From: Sphingobium sp.
GTDB lineage: Bacteria; Pseudomonadota; Alphaproteobacteria; Sphingomonadales; Sphingomonadaceae
Length of the DNA stretch: 64,000 nucleotides
Direction: 5' to 3'
Assembly (NCBI GenBank): GCA_017744605.1
Contig: JAGIAZ010000001.1
Span: 124,001-188,000, forward strand
Positions 52,156 through 61,948 of the stretch are shown here, one piece after another (position 1 is the first letter of the stretch; every line of letters begins with the position of its first letter). The notes below the pieces were generated by a model, which searched no databases, was not told the origin of the DNA, and saw nothing but the letters and a program-made list of their open reading frames with translations. The position numbers were made by a program, and so were the translations under genes.

Positions 52156-54837
52156 TTACTTCGGTCGAGCAGCCAATGCCGCCTGTGCCGCGGCGAGCCG
52201 GGCGATCGGCACGCGATAGGGCGAGGCGCTGACGTAATCGAGGCCGGTCTTCTCGCAGAAGGCGATACTTGTCGGATCGCCGCCATGCTCGCCGCAAATG
52301 CCGAGCTTGATGTCGGGGCGCGTTGCCCTGCCCCGCTCTGCCGCAATCTCGATCAATTGCCCGACGCCGGCGGTGTCGAGGCTGACGAACGGGTCGCGGG
52401 CAAAGATGCCCTTGTCGACATATTGCGTCAGGAAGCGTCCCGCATCGTCGCGGCTGATCCCGATCGTGGTCTGGGTAAGATCGTTGGTGCCGAAGGAGAA
52501 GAATTCGCCGGCCTCGGCAATCTCGCCCGCCATGAGCGCTGCGCGTGGGAGTTCGATCATGGTGCCGACCATATAATCGACCTTGGCGCCGCGCTCCTCG
52601 AACACTTTCGCGGCGATCTGGTCGACCACGGCCTTCATCAGCTCCAGCTCACGCTTCGTGGCGACCAGCGGGATCATGACCTCCGGGATCGGCGCCTGAC
52701 CGCTGGTCCCGGCGACATCCAGGGCCGCCTCGAAAATGGCACGCGCCTGCATCTCGTAGATTTCCGGGAAAGTGACGCCGAGACGGCAGCCGCGATGGCC
52801 GAGCATGGGGTTGAACTCGTGCAGCTCGGCGGCGCGCCGCTTCAGCGTCTCCACACCCACGCCGGCCGCCTTCGCGACTTCGGCGAATTCATCATCCTCA
52901 TGCGGAAGGAATTCGTGGAGCGGTGGATCGAGCAGGCGAATCGTGACGGGCAGCCCCGCCATCTCCTCGAAGATGCCGACAAAGTCGGCCCGCTGCTCCG
53001 GCAACAGCTTGGCGAGCGCCTCGCGCCGGCCCTTTTCGCTGTCGGCGAGGATCATCTGCCGCACGGCCGTGATGCGCGCTTCGTCGAAGAACATATGTTC
53101 GGTGCGGCAAAGACCCACGCCTTCCGCACCGAAGCCGCGCGCCGTCTTGCAGTCATGCGGCGTTTCGGCATTGGCCCGAACCTTCAGGCGGCGGACGCTG
53201 TCGGCCCACGCCATCAGCGTGCCGAAATCGCCGGCCAGCTCGGGTTGCACGGTGGGCACCTCACCCGCCATGACCTCGCCGCTGGCGCCGTCGATGGTGA
53301 TGATATCGCCTTCCTGGAAGGTGCGGCCGCCAACGCTCATCGTGCCTGCCTTGGCGTCGATGGCGATATTGCCCGCTCCGGAAACGCAGGGGCGCCCCAT
53401 GCCACGGGCCACCACCGCCGCATGGCTGGTCATGCCGCCCCGCGCCGTGAGGATGCCTTTGGCGGCATGCATGCCGTGAATATCCTCCGGGCTGGTCTCG
53501 ATGCGCACCAGAATCACGGCTTCGCCCAGTTCGGCATGGCGCTCGGCAGTGTCGGCTGTGAACACGATCATGCCGGAAGCGGCGCCGGGCGATGCCGGAA
53601 GCCCCTTGGCGATGACGTCCCGTGCCGCCTTCGGGTCGAGGGTGGGATGCAGCAACTGGTCGAGCGCGGCGGCATCGACGCGCGCGACAGCCTCCTCCTT
53701 GGAAATCAGCCCCTCATTGGCCATGTCCACCGCGATCTTGAGCGCGGCCTTGGCAGTGCGCTTGCCCGAACGGGTCTGCAGCATCCAGAGCTTGCCCTGC
53801 TGCACCGTGAATTCGATATCCTGCATGTCCCGATAATGGGTTTCGAGGATCTGGAAGACGCGCGCCAGCTCGGCGAAGGTCTCCGGCATCGCCTCTTCCA
53901 TGCTGAGCGGCTTGGCGTTGGCGCGCTCGCGCGCGGCGCGGGTGAGATATTGCGGCGTACGAATGCCGGCGACGACATCCTCGCCCTGCGCATTGATCAG
54001 ATATTCGCCATAATAGGCGTTTTCGCCGGTCGCGGGGTCGCGGGTGAAGGCCACGCCCGTCGCCGACGTGTCGCCCATATTGCCGAAGACCATGGCCTGG
54101 ACGTTGACCGCCGTGCCCCAGTCGCCGGGGATATTATTGAGCCGGCGATAGACCTTGGCGCGCTCGGCCTGCCAGCTGCCGAAGACCGCGCCAATCGCGC
54201 CCCAGAGCTGTTCGTGCACATCCTGCGGAAAAGGCTTGCCCCAGCTACGCTGGACGATCGCCTTATATTCGCCAACCAGCGCCTGCCAGTCCTCGGCTGA
54301 CAGTTCGGTGTCCAGATAGGCGCCCTTGTCTTCCTTGGCGATCTCCAGCGCTTCCTCGAAAGCGCCATGGTCGAGGCCGAGCACCACGTCCGAATACATC
54401 TGGATGAAGCGGCGATAGCTGTCCCACGCAAAACGCGGGTCTCCAGACACCGCAGCAAGGCCCTTCACGGTCTCGTCGTTGAGACCGAGATTGAGGACCG
54501 TATCCATCATGCCGGGCATCGAGACGCGCGCGCCGGAACGCACCGAGACGAGCAGCGGATCGGCCACATCGCCAAAGCGCTTGCCGGTCACGGCCTCGAT
54601 ATGCGCGATGCCGCCGGTGACCTCTGCGTTCAGGCTCTCCGGATAGGTCTCGCCGTCCGCATAATAGCGGGTGCACATCTCGGTCGTGATGGTGAAACCG
54701 GGCGGCACGGGCAAGCCGATCGCGGCCATGCCGTCGAGATTGGCGCCCTTGCCCCCGAGGAGGTTCTTGTCGCCCCCAACGCCCGCTGCTGCGCCGTCGT
54801 CGACGCCACCGCCGAAGCGGTAGACATATCTGGTCAT
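52156..54837 (-). CDS. ppdK: Pyruvate, phosphate dikinase
   Basis: This 893-residue enzyme interconverts pyruvate plus ATP and Pi with PEP, AMP and PPi. It has an N-terminal ATP-grasp domain (GGKGANLDGMAAIGLPVPPG, SVRSGARVSMPGMMDTVLNL), a central swivelling domain with catalytic H472 in GGMTSHAAVVARG, and a C-terminal PEP-binding barrel (GVGLCRTEHMFF, MIPLVATKRELE, CGEHGGDP). It is complete and normal in length. It can drive gluconeogenic PEP formation. The block ppdK-glyS-glyQ is on one strand with 192 nt before glyS. Confidence 0.97.
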   Translation of the reverse strand: MTRYVYRFGGGVDDGAAAGVGGDKNLLGGKGANLDGMAAIGLPVPPGFTITTEMCTRYYADGETYPESLNAEVTGGIAHIEAVTGKRFGDVADPLLVSVRSGARVSMPGMMDTVLNLGLNDETVKGLAAVSGDPRFAWDSYRRFIQMYSDVVLGLDHGAFEEALEIAKEDKGAYLDTELSAEDWQALVGEYKAIVQRSWGKPFPQDVHEQLWGAIGAVFGSWQAERAKVYRRLNNIPGDWGTAVNVQAMVFGNMGDTSATGVAFTRDPATGENAYYGEYLINAQGEDVVAGIRTPQYLTRAARERANAKPLSMEEAMPETFAELARVFQILETHYRDMQDIEFTVQQGKLWMLQTRSGKRTAKAALKIAVDMANEGLISKEEAVARVDAAALDQLLHPTLDPKAARDVIAKGLPASPGAASGMIVFTADTAERHAELGEAVILVRIETSPEDIHGMHAAKGILTARGGMTSHAAVVARGMGRPCVSGAGNIAIDAKAGTMSVGGRTFQEGDIITIDGASGEVMAGEVPTVQPELAGDFGTLMAWADSVRRLKVRANAETPHDCKTARGFGAEGVGLCRTEHMFFDEARITAVRQMILADSEKGRREALAKLLPEQRADFVGIFEEMAGLPVTIRLLDPPLHEFLPHEDDEFAEVAKAAGVGVETLKRRAAELHEFNPMLGHRGCRLGVTFPEIYEMQARAIFEAALDVAGTSGQAPIPEVMIPLVATKRELELMKAVVDQIAAKVFEERGAKVDYMVGTMIELPRAALMAGEIAEAGEFFSFGTNDLTQTTIGISRDDAGRFLTQYVDKGIFARDPFVSLDTAGVGQLIEIAAERGRATRPDIKLGICGEHGGDPTSIAFCEKTGLDYVSASPYRVPIARLAAAQAALAARPK

Positions 54838-54868
54838 CGTCTAAACCCCATCCCTGCACAGATTTGGC

Positions 54869-54912
54869 GGGCATTTTCAGAAAAGTGGGAACCGGTTCGC
54901 CTGAAAATACCC
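54869..54912. repeat. Inverted repeat between ppdK and glyS, family F
   Basis: GGGCATTTTCAG and CTGAAAATACCC match at 11 of 12 positions around a 20-nt loop that contains AAAAGTGGGAACCGGTT. That loop block recalls a motif common in alphaproteobacterial intergenic DNA. Possibly a terminator for glyS or a REP-like element. Confidence 0.55.
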
Positions 54913-55029
54913 TTCACTCTTGACGGATCATTTTCCGAACCGTTGAGCCCCGCCCAACTCGGGAATGATCCCACGACCGCTTGTTTCGTTTCAAGTCTCG
55001 CTTGCCCGAAACGGCAGAAATTACCCGTT

Positions 55030-57258
55030 TCAGCCCTCGATCTTCGAGAAATCGGCGACTTTGTGCACCGCAGCGCGAATACGGGTCAACAGGTTTAACC
55101 GGCTCTCGCGCCTGGCGGGATCGGCGTCATTGACCGTCACCGCTTCGAAGAAGGCGTCGATCGGCGCACGTAAGGTCGCCAGCGCAGCCATGGCGCCGCC
55201 GAAATCTTCTGCGGATACAGCGGCATCGGCACGCGGGCAGGCGTCGTCGAGCGCGGCCATGAGCGCGGCTTCGGCGGGCTCGGGCGTATAATTTAGCGCA
55301 AAACGCTCCTCATGCACGCGGATCGCGTCCGCCACCCGCGGATCGCCGACGGCGACAAGGCCGTCCTCGTCGCCGGTGGGACCGCCGACCAAATGGCGAT
55401 CCTCCCAATTCTCCTTCTTGAGGATATTGGCGGCGCGCTTGTAGCCGGCGAGCAGATTGGCGCCGTCGTCGGTGCCGATGAAGGATTGGAGGGCCTTTAC
55501 GCGGCGAATGACGAGCCAGTTGTCAGTCGTCTGGCGCAAGGCGCCCACGGCGTCGATCAGGTCGTGGCGAACGCCGGCGTCGCGCTGCTGGACCTTGAGG
55601 CGATCCCACATGAATCCGGCGACATCCCGGCCAGCATCGCCACGGCCATGATGGGCCGCCGCGGTGATGAGATCAAACATCTCAACCCTGATGTCATTTT
55701 CGAGAATGAGGCTCAGAATGCCGATCGCGGCGCGGCGCAGCGCAAAGGGGTCCTTCGAGCCGGTCGGCTTTTCGTCGATCTGGAAGAAGCCGACAAGCGT
55801 ATCGAGCTTATCCGCCAGGCTCACCGCCACCGTCACCGGCGCGGTCGGGACATCATCGCCCTGCCCGACCGGCTTGTAGTGATCGCGAATGGCGTCGGCG
55901 ACGGCATCGGGCAGTCCCTCGGCGCGGGCATAATAGCCGCCCATCAGACCCTGCAATTCAGGGAATTCGCCGACCATCTCGGTGACGAGATCGGCCTTGC
56001 AAAGGCGGGCGGCCTGCTCGGCGAGGTTGGCGAGTTTCGCCCTTTCCTCATCATCCCGGCGAAGGCCGGGATCCATTTTAGATGCCGCGCCATCTTGCGA
56101 GACAGCGTGGACCTCGGCCTCCACCGGGGTGACGGTCACAATCCCCTCTTCCACCAGCCACCTGGCCAGCTTGGCAACGCGCTCGACCTTGTCGGCGACC
56201 GTGCCGAGCTTCTCGTGGAAGGTGATGCGGCTCAGCTTCTGCGCCTGCACGTCGAGCGGGATCTTCTTGTCTTGCTCCCAGAAGAAGCGGGCATCTGACA
56301 GCCGAGCGGCGAGCACCTTGCCATTGCCTTCGACGATGGCCTTGCCGCCATCCCTGGCCTCGATGTTGGCGGTACAGATGAACGCATTGGCGAGCTTGCC
56401 GACACCATCGCGCAACACAAAATATTTCTGGTTTATCCTGAGGGTTAGCTGGATAACCTCGGGCGGAACCTCAAGAAATGCCGGATCGAACATGCCGAGC
56501 AGCGGCACCGGCCATTCGGTGAGGCCGGCATTTTCGGCGACGAGGCCTGCGTCCGGAACCAGTTCGAGCCCCGCCTCTTGCGCGAGCGCGTTGGCGCGGG
56601 TCTCGATGATGCGCGCGCGCTCGGCCTGATCGACGATGACGTGGCAGGCCCGCAGCTTCTCGACATAATCATGGGCCGACCCGATGGTGATGGGGCCGCT
56701 ATGGTGAAAGCGATGGCCCATGGTCGCGGCGCCCGACCGAATGCCCTCGATCTCCAGATCGACCACATTCTCGCCGAGCAGCGCGACAATGCCCTGCAGC
56801 GGCCGCACCCAGCGCAGGCTCTCGGTGGACAGGCTGGCTTCGCCCCAGCGCATCGACTTGGGCCAAGGAAACGCGCGGACGATGGCGGGAATGGCTTCGG
56901 CGAGCACGGCGGCGGTCGCCCTGCCCGGCTTCTCGACATGGGCGAACCAGACGCCGTCGCGATCCTCGAGCTGGTCCTGCGTGAGGCCGGTCTTGCGGAG
57001 AAAGCCTTCGAGCGCCTGCGCGGGCGCGTTGGTGCGGGGCCCTTTGGACTCCTCGCTCACCGCTTCGGTGGCGAGCGGCAGATCATGCGCGATGAGGGCA
57101 AGCCGGCGCGGCGTCACATAGCTCGTGATCACGCCAGGCTTCAGGCCGGCCTCGGCCAGCTTGCCGGTGAACAGGCGCGCGAGGTCTTCGCTCGCCTTGG
57201 CCTGCATGCGCGCCGGGATTTCCTCGCAGCGCAGTTCGAGGAGGAAATCGGCGGTCAT
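55030..57258 (-). CDS. glyS: Glycyl-tRNA synthetase beta subunit
   Basis: This 742-residue tRNA-binding subunit of the tetrameric bacterial GlyRS opens MTADFLLELRCEEIPARMQ and has RINQKYFVLRD, FFWEQDKKIPLD, EKLGTVADKVERVAKLA, LVTEMVGEFPELQGLMGGYY and VSLADKLDTLVGFF, plus a C-terminal anticodon-binding part. Residues about 376-403 (EAEVHAVSQDGAASKMDPGL and following RRDD) are an insertion encoded by a palindromic repeat that remains in frame, in a surface loop after ARWLVEEGI. The gene otherwise looks functional. It lies downstream of glyQ with a second repeat (family B) in the gap. Confidence 0.95.
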   Translation of the reverse strand: MTADFLLELRCEEIPARMQAKASEDLARLFTGKLAEAGLKPGVITSYVTPRRLALIAHDLPLATEAVSEESKGPRTNAPAQALEGFLRKTGLTQDQLEDRDGVWFAHVEKPGRATAAVLAEAIPAIVRAFPWPKSMRWGEASLSTESLRWVRPLQGIVALLGENVVDLEIEGIRSGAATMGHRFHHSGPITIGSAHDYVEKLRACHVIVDQAERARIIETRANALAQEAGLELVPDAGLVAENAGLTEWPVPLLGMFDPAFLEVPPEVIQLTLRINQKYFVLRDGVGKLANAFICTANIEARDGGKAIVEGNGKVLAARLSDARFFWEQDKKIPLDVQAQKLSRITFHEKLGTVADKVERVAKLARWLVEEGIVTVTPVEAEVHAVSQDGAASKMDPGLRRDDEERAKLANLAEQAARLCKADLVTEMVGEFPELQGLMGGYYARAEGLPDAVADAIRDHYKPVGQGDDVPTAPVTVAVSLADKLDTLVGFFQIDEKPTGSKDPFALRRAAIGILSLILENDIRVEMFDLITAAAHHGRGDAGRDVAGFMWDRLKVQQRDAGVRHDLIDAVGALRQTTDNWLVIRRVKALQSFIGTDDGANLLAGYKRAANILKKENWEDRHLVGGPTGDEDGLVAVGDPRVADAIRVHEERFALNYTPEPAEAALMAALDDACPRADAAVSAEDFGGAMAALATLRAPIDAFFEAVTVNDADPARRESRLNLLTRIRAAVHKVADFSKIEG
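56051..56132. repeat. Palindromic repeat inserted inside glyS, family G
   Basis: Left arm TCATCCCGGCGAAGGCCGGG plus ATCCA and right arm TGGACCTCGGCCTCCACCGG plus GGTGA are 25-bp inverse complements at 20 of 25 positions, with a 32-nt loop. The element is in frame in glyS and contributes about 27 codons. Confidence 0.8.
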
Positions 57259-57274
57259 GCCTTCTCCCCCTCTT

Positions 57275-57362
57275 CGTCACCCTGAACTTGTTTCAGGGTC
57301 CATTGCGCGATCAAGCTCTGTGGCTGAGGCACGATGGATGCTGAAACGCGTTCAGCATGACG
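57275..57362. repeat. Palindromic intergenic repeat, family B, copy 2
   Basis: The arms (CGTCACCCTGAACTTG to GGGTCCATT, and GATGGATGCTGAAAC to CAGCATGACG) match the copy at 5531. The loop (CGATCAAGCTCTGTGG) is unrelated. It occupies most of the gap between glyQ and glyS. Confidence 0.85.
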
Positions 57363-57388
57363 ATGAATTTGGTGAGGCGCACTCATCA

Positions 57389-58297
57389 TCATTCCGTCCA
57401 CCCGTTATGCGCCATCCAGGCCGCGCAGCTGCCCTTGGCCATGTCGCGGACGCGGCCCATATAGCTGGCGCGTTCCTGGACGCTGATCACGCCACGCGCC
57501 TGCAACAGGTTGAAGACATGGCTCGCCTCGATGGCCTGCTCATAGGCGGCGAGCGGCGCGTCCGCGGCGATGCTGGCGCGGCATTCCTCCTCGCAATCCT
57601 TGAACCAGCGGAACAGCTTGTCGGTGTCGGCGATCTCGAAGTTCCACTTCGACATCTGCCTCTCGTTCTCGAGGAAGACGTCGCCATAGGTCACCGCCGG
57701 ACGGCTAGCGCCACTGGGATCTTTGGCGGCATCGTTGAAGACCAGATCGTACACGCTGTCGACGCCCTGGATGTACATGGCGAGGCGCTCGAGCCCGTAG
57801 GTCAGTTCGCCCGCGACGGGCTTGCAGTCGAAGCCGCCCATCTGCTGGAAATAGGTATATTGCGTGACTTCCATGCCGTCGCACCAGACCTCCCAGCCCA
57901 GACCCCAGGCGCCCAGCGTGGGGCTTTCCCAATCATCCTCGACGAACCGGATGTCATGGACCAGCGGGTCGATGCCGATCGCCGCGAGGCTGCCGAGATA
58001 GAGCTCCTGCAGGTTCGACGGGCTCGGCTTCATGATCACCTGATATTGGTAATAATGCTGGAGCCGGTTCGGGTTCTCGCCATAGCGACCGTCGGTCGGG
58101 CGGCGCGAAGGCTGGACATAGGCGCAATTCCACGCGTCCGGACCGAGGCTGCGCAGGGTCGTGGCGGGATGGAAGGTGCCGGCGCCGACACGCATGTCGA
58201 ACGGCTGCAGAATCACGCAACCCTGCGCCGCCCAATAATCATGCAATGTCAGGATCAGTCGCTGAAAACTCAGCGGCTTCGATGCCTCGTCTACCAT
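57389..58297 (-). CDS. glyQ: Glycyl-tRNA synthetase alpha subunit
   Basis: This 302-residue catalytic subunit has [20 protein letters not shown], the class II motif 2 region [20 protein letters not shown], and [40 protein letters not shown] for glycine and ATP binding. It is complete, with length as in the family. Transcription is leftward towards glyS; the promoter should lie in the 187 nt shared with the TraB-family gene. Confidence 0.97.
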   Translation of the reverse strand: MVDEASKPLSFQRLILTLHDYWAAQGCVILQPFDMRVGAGTFHPATTLRSLGPDAWNCAYVQPSRRPTDGRYGENPNRLQHYYQYQVIMKPSPSNLQELYLGSLAAIGIDPLVHDIRFVEDDWESPTLGAWGLGWEVWCDGMEVTQYTYFQQMGGFDCKPVAGELTYGLERLAMYIQGVDSVYDLVFNDAAKDPSGASRPAVTYGDVFLENERQMSKWNFEIADTDKLFRWFKDCEEECRASIAADAPLAAYEQAIEASHVFNLLQARGVISVQERASYMGRVRDMAKGSCAAWMAHNGWTE

Positions 58298-58484
58298 CTG
58301 TCCCTTGCCTGCAAAGTGTCGTCCCGGGAAACTGCCGCGCTTTGACGCATGGGGGGCAAGCGGTCAAGCAGCGCGACCGGTGGGCGGGCCTTACACCATT
58401 CATATCCGAGGCGTGTGTACTTGCGCTGGGCCAGCAAAGCCGCGATGACACGTGCGGGGACGACGCAATGCGGGAGTAGGAAGA

Positions 58485-59423
58485 GTGCTGGTTCATCGTC
58501 CGCGGTCCATCGCCTGGCTCGCCGCTCTGCTCGCGCTGCTGCCCACGTCGCTGAGCGCGCAGACGCCAGCCAAGCCTGCGGACAGCACGCCAACCGCTGC
58601 CGCGAAAACGGTGGTTGCCAAGCCCGCGCTCTGGGTCGTCAAGGACAAGGACACGACGATCTACCTGTTCGGCACGATCCATCTGCTGCGGCCGGGCATC
58701 AACTGGTTCCAGGGATCGATCAGGAAGGCGTTCGACAGTTCCGACACGCTGGTCATGGAAGTCGCCGACCAGAATGACGCGGCCATGCAGGCGCGCGTCG
58801 TCCAGAAGGCGATCGACGTGTCGGGCCCGCCCCTCACGCAGAAACTGCCCGAAGCCATCCGGCCCAAGTTCACGCAGCTGGTCAGCGATTATAAGCTGCC
58901 GTCCGCCGTCGTCGAGCGCATGAAGCCCTGGTTCGCCGCCGTGACGATCACCAGCACCCCGCTGGCCAGGCTCGGCTACGATGCCTCCCAGGGCGTCGAG
59001 GCGCAGCTCCGCAAATATGCCGACGCCGCCAAGAAGCCCGTACTCGGCCTTGAAACGACCGAGGAGCAGATCGGCTATTTCGAGGGGCTGTCGAGCGACC
59101 AGCAGATCTCGATGCTGGTCGAGACGATCAACGAACAGGCCAATGTCGAGAAGACGCTGGCGCAGATGATAGACGCCTGGACCGCGGGCGACCCCCTCAA
59201 GCTCTCCGACACGATGAACAAGTCGATGGAGGACGACAAGGCGCTGCAACAAACGCTGCTCTTCGACCGCAACGAGCGCTGGGCCGACTGGATCAAGGCG
59301 CGGCTCGACAAGCCGGGCACCGTGTTCCTCGCCGTGGGCGCCGGCCATCTCGCGGGCAAGCGCAGCGTGCAGGACGCACTCAAGGTGCGCCACATCAAGA
59401 CCAAGCTGGTCAAATCGCTCTGA
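58485..59423 (+). CDS. TraB/GumN family protein, exported (first of two)
   Basis: This 312-residue protein has a signal-like N-terminus (IAWLAALLALLPTSLSAQTP) and the TraB/GumN motifs: LFGTIHLLRPGINWF, LGLETTEEQIGYF and AVGAGHLAGKRSVQDAL. The family is related to Tiki/PrgY-type putative metalloproteases; function in proteobacteria is unknown. The GTG start follows TAGGAAGA. A second member follows after 2 nt, so the pair is a tandem operon. Confidence 0.85.
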   Translation: MLVHRPRSIAWLAALLALLPTSLSAQTPAKPADSTPTAAAKTVVAKPALWVVKDKDTTIYLFGTIHLLRPGINWFQGSIRKAFDSSDTLVMEVADQNDAAMQARVVQKAIDVSGPPLTQKLPEAIRPKFTQLVSDYKLPSAVVERMKPWFAAVTITSTPLARLGYDASQGVEAQLRKYADAAKKPVLGLETTEEQIGYFEGLSSDQQISMLVETINEQANVEKTLAQMIDAWTAGDPLKLSDTMNKSMEDDKALQQTLLFDRNERWADWIKARLDKPGTVFLAVGAGHLAGKRSVQDALKVRHIKTKLVKSL

Positions 59424-59425
59424 CC

Positions 59426-60322
59426 ATGGCGCGCGATCGGCGCTGGCGGAGGACCTTTTCGGCGGTGTTGCTGCTGGCCGTGCTGGCGGTGGCCCTTGCC
59501 TGGCATTGGCGGCCAGTGACAGCCCGCCCTGCCCTGTGGCGCATCTCGCAAGGCGACAGGCATGGCTGGCTGTTCGGTACGATCCATGCGGTTCCGTCCG
59601 GCGCGCGCTGGCTCTCGCCGGAGATCGAGAAGGCGGCCGGGGAAAGCGACCTGCTCGTGCTCGAAGCGGCGGGACTGGAGGCCGAGCGCAGCGACCGGCG
59701 CGTGTTCGAGGCGCTGGGCCGTTCGCCGGGATTGCTGCCTCTCGCAGAACGGGTGAGCGCAGCCGACCGCCCTGGCCTCGAGGCGCTGCGCCGGGCATCG
59801 CCGCAAGCGCTCAAGGATCTCGATGGTTATCAAGACTGGGCCGCGGCGCTGCTGATCGGCGCGGCGGCCGACACCGGCGCTTCAAGCGTGGACGCGCCGG
59901 AAGCACGGCTGGAAAAACTGTTCCGGGGTCGCGGCAAGCCTGTGCGCGGGCTGGAGACGATCGAAGCCCAGCTCGGCCGCTTCGACGCCCTGCCGCCCGC
60001 CGACCAGTCGGCCCTGCTCCACCAGTCGATCGCGGAAGCCGGCGAGGCCGTGCGGCGATACCGCCTGCTCTACGAGAGCTGGGCGGCAGGCGACATGGCA
60101 GCGCTCGACGCGCAGTTCCTGCAGCCGCTCGCTCGCTCTCCGCATTTGCGCGACGTGCTGATCGACCAGCGCAACGAACTTTGGGCACAGGCTGTGGACA
60201 AGCTTTTGCGGGAAAACGGAAGAGTGGTATTCGTGGCCGTCGGCGCGGGACATCTGCTCGGCCCCGAAAGCGTTCAAGCGCGCCTCGCCAGGCGGGGCTG
60301 GACGGTGGTTCGGGTGCAATGA
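59426..60322 (+). CDS. TraB/GumN family protein, second tandem copy
   Basis: This 298-residue paralogue has an N-terminal hydrophobic segment ([15 protein letters not shown]) and the same blocks in order: [38 protein letters not shown] and [18 protein letters not shown]. It is more diverged than a recent duplicate would be. It probably lies at the membrane surface. The role is unknown; pairing suggests related but separate substrates. Confidence 0.85.
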   Translation: MARDRRWRRTFSAVLLLAVLAVALAWHWRPVTARPALWRISQGDRHGWLFGTIHAVPSGARWLSPEIEKAAGESDLLVLEAAGLEAERSDRRVFEALGRSPGLLPLAERVSAADRPGLEALRRASPQALKDLDGYQDWAAALLIGAAADTGASSVDAPEARLEKLFRGRGKPVRGLETIEAQLGRFDALPPADQSALLHQSIAEAGEAVRRYRLLYESWAAGDMAALDAQFLQPLARSPHLRDVLIDQRNELWAQAVDKLLRENGRVVFVAVGAGHLLGPESVQARLARRGWTVVRVQ

Positions 60323-60482
60323 TCCCGGCAATGCCCTAAAAGCGCACCCGGTCTGGCATTGCGCTGCGGCTCCTCCCCTTGCATTTCCCGGGCTTTGCCG
60401 CTATGCGCGCCGCCTTCCGTCATGGTCATCCCTGGAGGCGTGGCGGAATGACTGTACTCAATCACGCTTTTGGAGACACGCT

Positions 60483-61103
60483 ATGAGCGATACGCTTACG
60501 CTGTCGGCCGAGGCACGCGATCGGGCTGGCAAGGGAGCCTCCCGCGCTCTCCGCCGTGAGGGCCGCGTACCCGCCGTCATTTATGGTAACAACGAAGAAC
60601 CGCAGGCCGTCCACGTCGAGGAGAAGCTCCTCATCAAGCAGCTCGGCACCGGCCACTTCTTCAACTCGGTGATCATGGTCGAAGTCGGCGGCAAGACCGT
60701 CCGCACGCTGGCCAAGGATGTCGCTTTCCACCCGGTGACCGATCGCCCGCTCCACGCAGATTTCCTGCGTGTCTCCGAACATGCCAAGGTGCACGTCAAC
60801 GTGCCCGTGCACTTCAAGAACGAAGACGCCTCGCCGGGCCTGAAGCGCGGCGGCGTGCTCAACATCGTTCGCCACGATCTTGACCTGATCTGCGACGCCG
60901 CAGAGATTCCGGACGAGATCCTGATCGACCTGACCGGCCTCGATGTCGGCGCCTCGATCCACATCAGCAATGTGAAGCTGCCGCGCGGTGTCGAATCTGG
61001 CATCACGGACCGCGACTTCACCATCGCAACGATCGTGGCTCCGTCAGCGCTCAAGTCGAGCGAAGGTGATACGACCAAGGAAGAAGGCGCGGCCGAGGAA
61101 TAA
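60483..61103 (+). CDS. rplY: 50S ribosomal protein L25 / general stress protein Ctc
   Basis: This 206-residue protein is the long (CTC-type) form of L25, which binds 5S rRNA. The N-terminal domain ([29 protein letters not shown]) is followed by the TL5-like C-terminal domain ([38 protein letters not shown]). The tail is acidic (EEGAAEE). GGAG lies 9 nt upstream. It forms the usual rplY-pth pair, with a terminator-like hairpin between. Confidence 0.96.
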   Translation: MSDTLTLSAEARDRAGKGASRALRREGRVPAVIYGNNEEPQAVHVEEKLLIKQLGTGHFFNSVIMVEVGGKTVRTLAKDVAFHPVTDRPLHADFLRVSEHAKVHVNVPVHFKNEDASPGLKRGGVLNIVRHDLDLICDAAEIPDEILIDLTGLDVGASIHISNVKLPRGVESGITDRDFTIATIVAPSALKSSEGDTTKEEGAAEE

Positions 61104-61130
61104 TCCTCCCGCACTACGACTATGGACATG

Positions 61131-61170
61131 CGGCCCGGGGTGTCATTTAAGGACGCCCCGGGCCGTTTCG
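61131..61170 (+). terminator. Hairpin between rplY and pth
   Basis: CGGCCCGGGG and CCCCGGGCCG form a perfect 10-bp stem extended by GTC/GAC with one mismatch, followed by TTTCGT. It would terminate or attenuate transcription into pth. Confidence 0.7.
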
Positions 61171-61197
61171 TAACTGGACAAGAAGGAGCAACGGGCG

Positions 61198-61773
61198 GTG
61201 CAACTCTGGGTCGGCCTCGGCAATCCCGGACCGCAATATGCGCTCCATCGCCACAATGTCGGTTTCATGGCACTCGACGTCGTGGCCGACATGCACAATT
61301 TCCCCGCGCCCAAGAAGCAGTTCCAGGGCTGGTTCGCGGAAGGGCGGATCGGCGGCGAGAAGATCCTGCTGCTCAAGCCCGCCACCTTCATGAACGACAG
61401 CGGCCGGTCGGTGCGCGCGGCGATGGACTTCTACAAGCTTGCGGTCGAAGACATTACCGTCTTCCACGACGAGCTCGACCTCGCGCCGATGAAGGTCAAG
61501 GTGAAGCGCGGCGGCGGCACCGCAGGCCATAACGGCCTGCGCTCGACCGAAGCCCATATCGGCAATCCCTTTCGCCGCGTCCGCATCGGCATCGGCCATC
61601 CAGGCCACAAGGATCGCGTCACCGGCCACGTCCTCGGCAATTACCACAAGAGCGAAATGGACGCCCTCGCCGACATGCTGGGCGCGATCGGCGCCGAGGC
61701 GGAATGGCTCGCCAAGGGCGACGACGTGCGCTTCATGAACGATGTGGCGATGCGGCTGGCGGACCAGGGCTAA
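61198..61773 (+). CDS. pth: Peptidyl-tRNA hydrolase
   Basis: This 191-residue enzyme releases tRNA from dropped-off peptidyl-tRNAs. The catalytic residues are N9 (GLGNPG), H19 (HRHNVGF), N66 (TFMNDSG) and D91 (FHDELDL), with GGGTAGHNGLRS for tRNA binding. The start is GTG with AGAAGGAG upstream. The ychF gene that often follows is absent; a palindromic repeat and a TonB receptor come next. Confidence 0.96.
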   Translation: MQLWVGLGNPGPQYALHRHNVGFMALDVVADMHNFPAPKKQFQGWFAEGRIGGEKILLLKPATFMNDSGRSVRAAMDFYKLAVEDITVFHDELDLAPMKVKVKRGGGTAGHNGLRSTEAHIGNPFRRVRIGIGHPGHKDRVTGHVLGNYHKSEMDALADMLGAIGAEAEWLAKGDDVRFMNDVAMRLADQG

Positions 61774-61800
61774 AGGCTGATTCATCGATATTGCACCGCG

Positions 61801-61886
61801 CGTCATCGCGGGCTGGGCACGATCGACCTGGATTGCCGCGCGACTTCATCGCTCGCAATGACGCTTCAGGCCTGACGGAGCGGAGT
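61801..61886. repeat. Palindromic intergenic repeat, family A, copy 4 (degenerate)
   Basis: The right half (GGATTGCCGCGCGACTTCAT to CTCGCAATGACG at 61863) is intact and close to the other copies; the left half is shortened to CGTCATCGCG. It lies between pth and the convergent TonB receptor gene. Confidence 0.75.
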
Positions 61887-61948
61887 CCAGGTCCGCCGCA
61901 GCGCGTTGTGAGCGAGGGCGACGTTACGCCGCCCTCGCGCCCCAAAGA

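Noticed and set aside
52135-54300. A 721-codon plus-strand frame opposite ppdK
   Set aside because: PpdK is complete and fully conserved on the other strand; this frame has no recognisable domain.
17397-61886. Family A repeats as a possible CRISPR array
   Set aside because: The copies are far apart, longer than CRISPR repeats and lack regular spacers; there are no cas genes.
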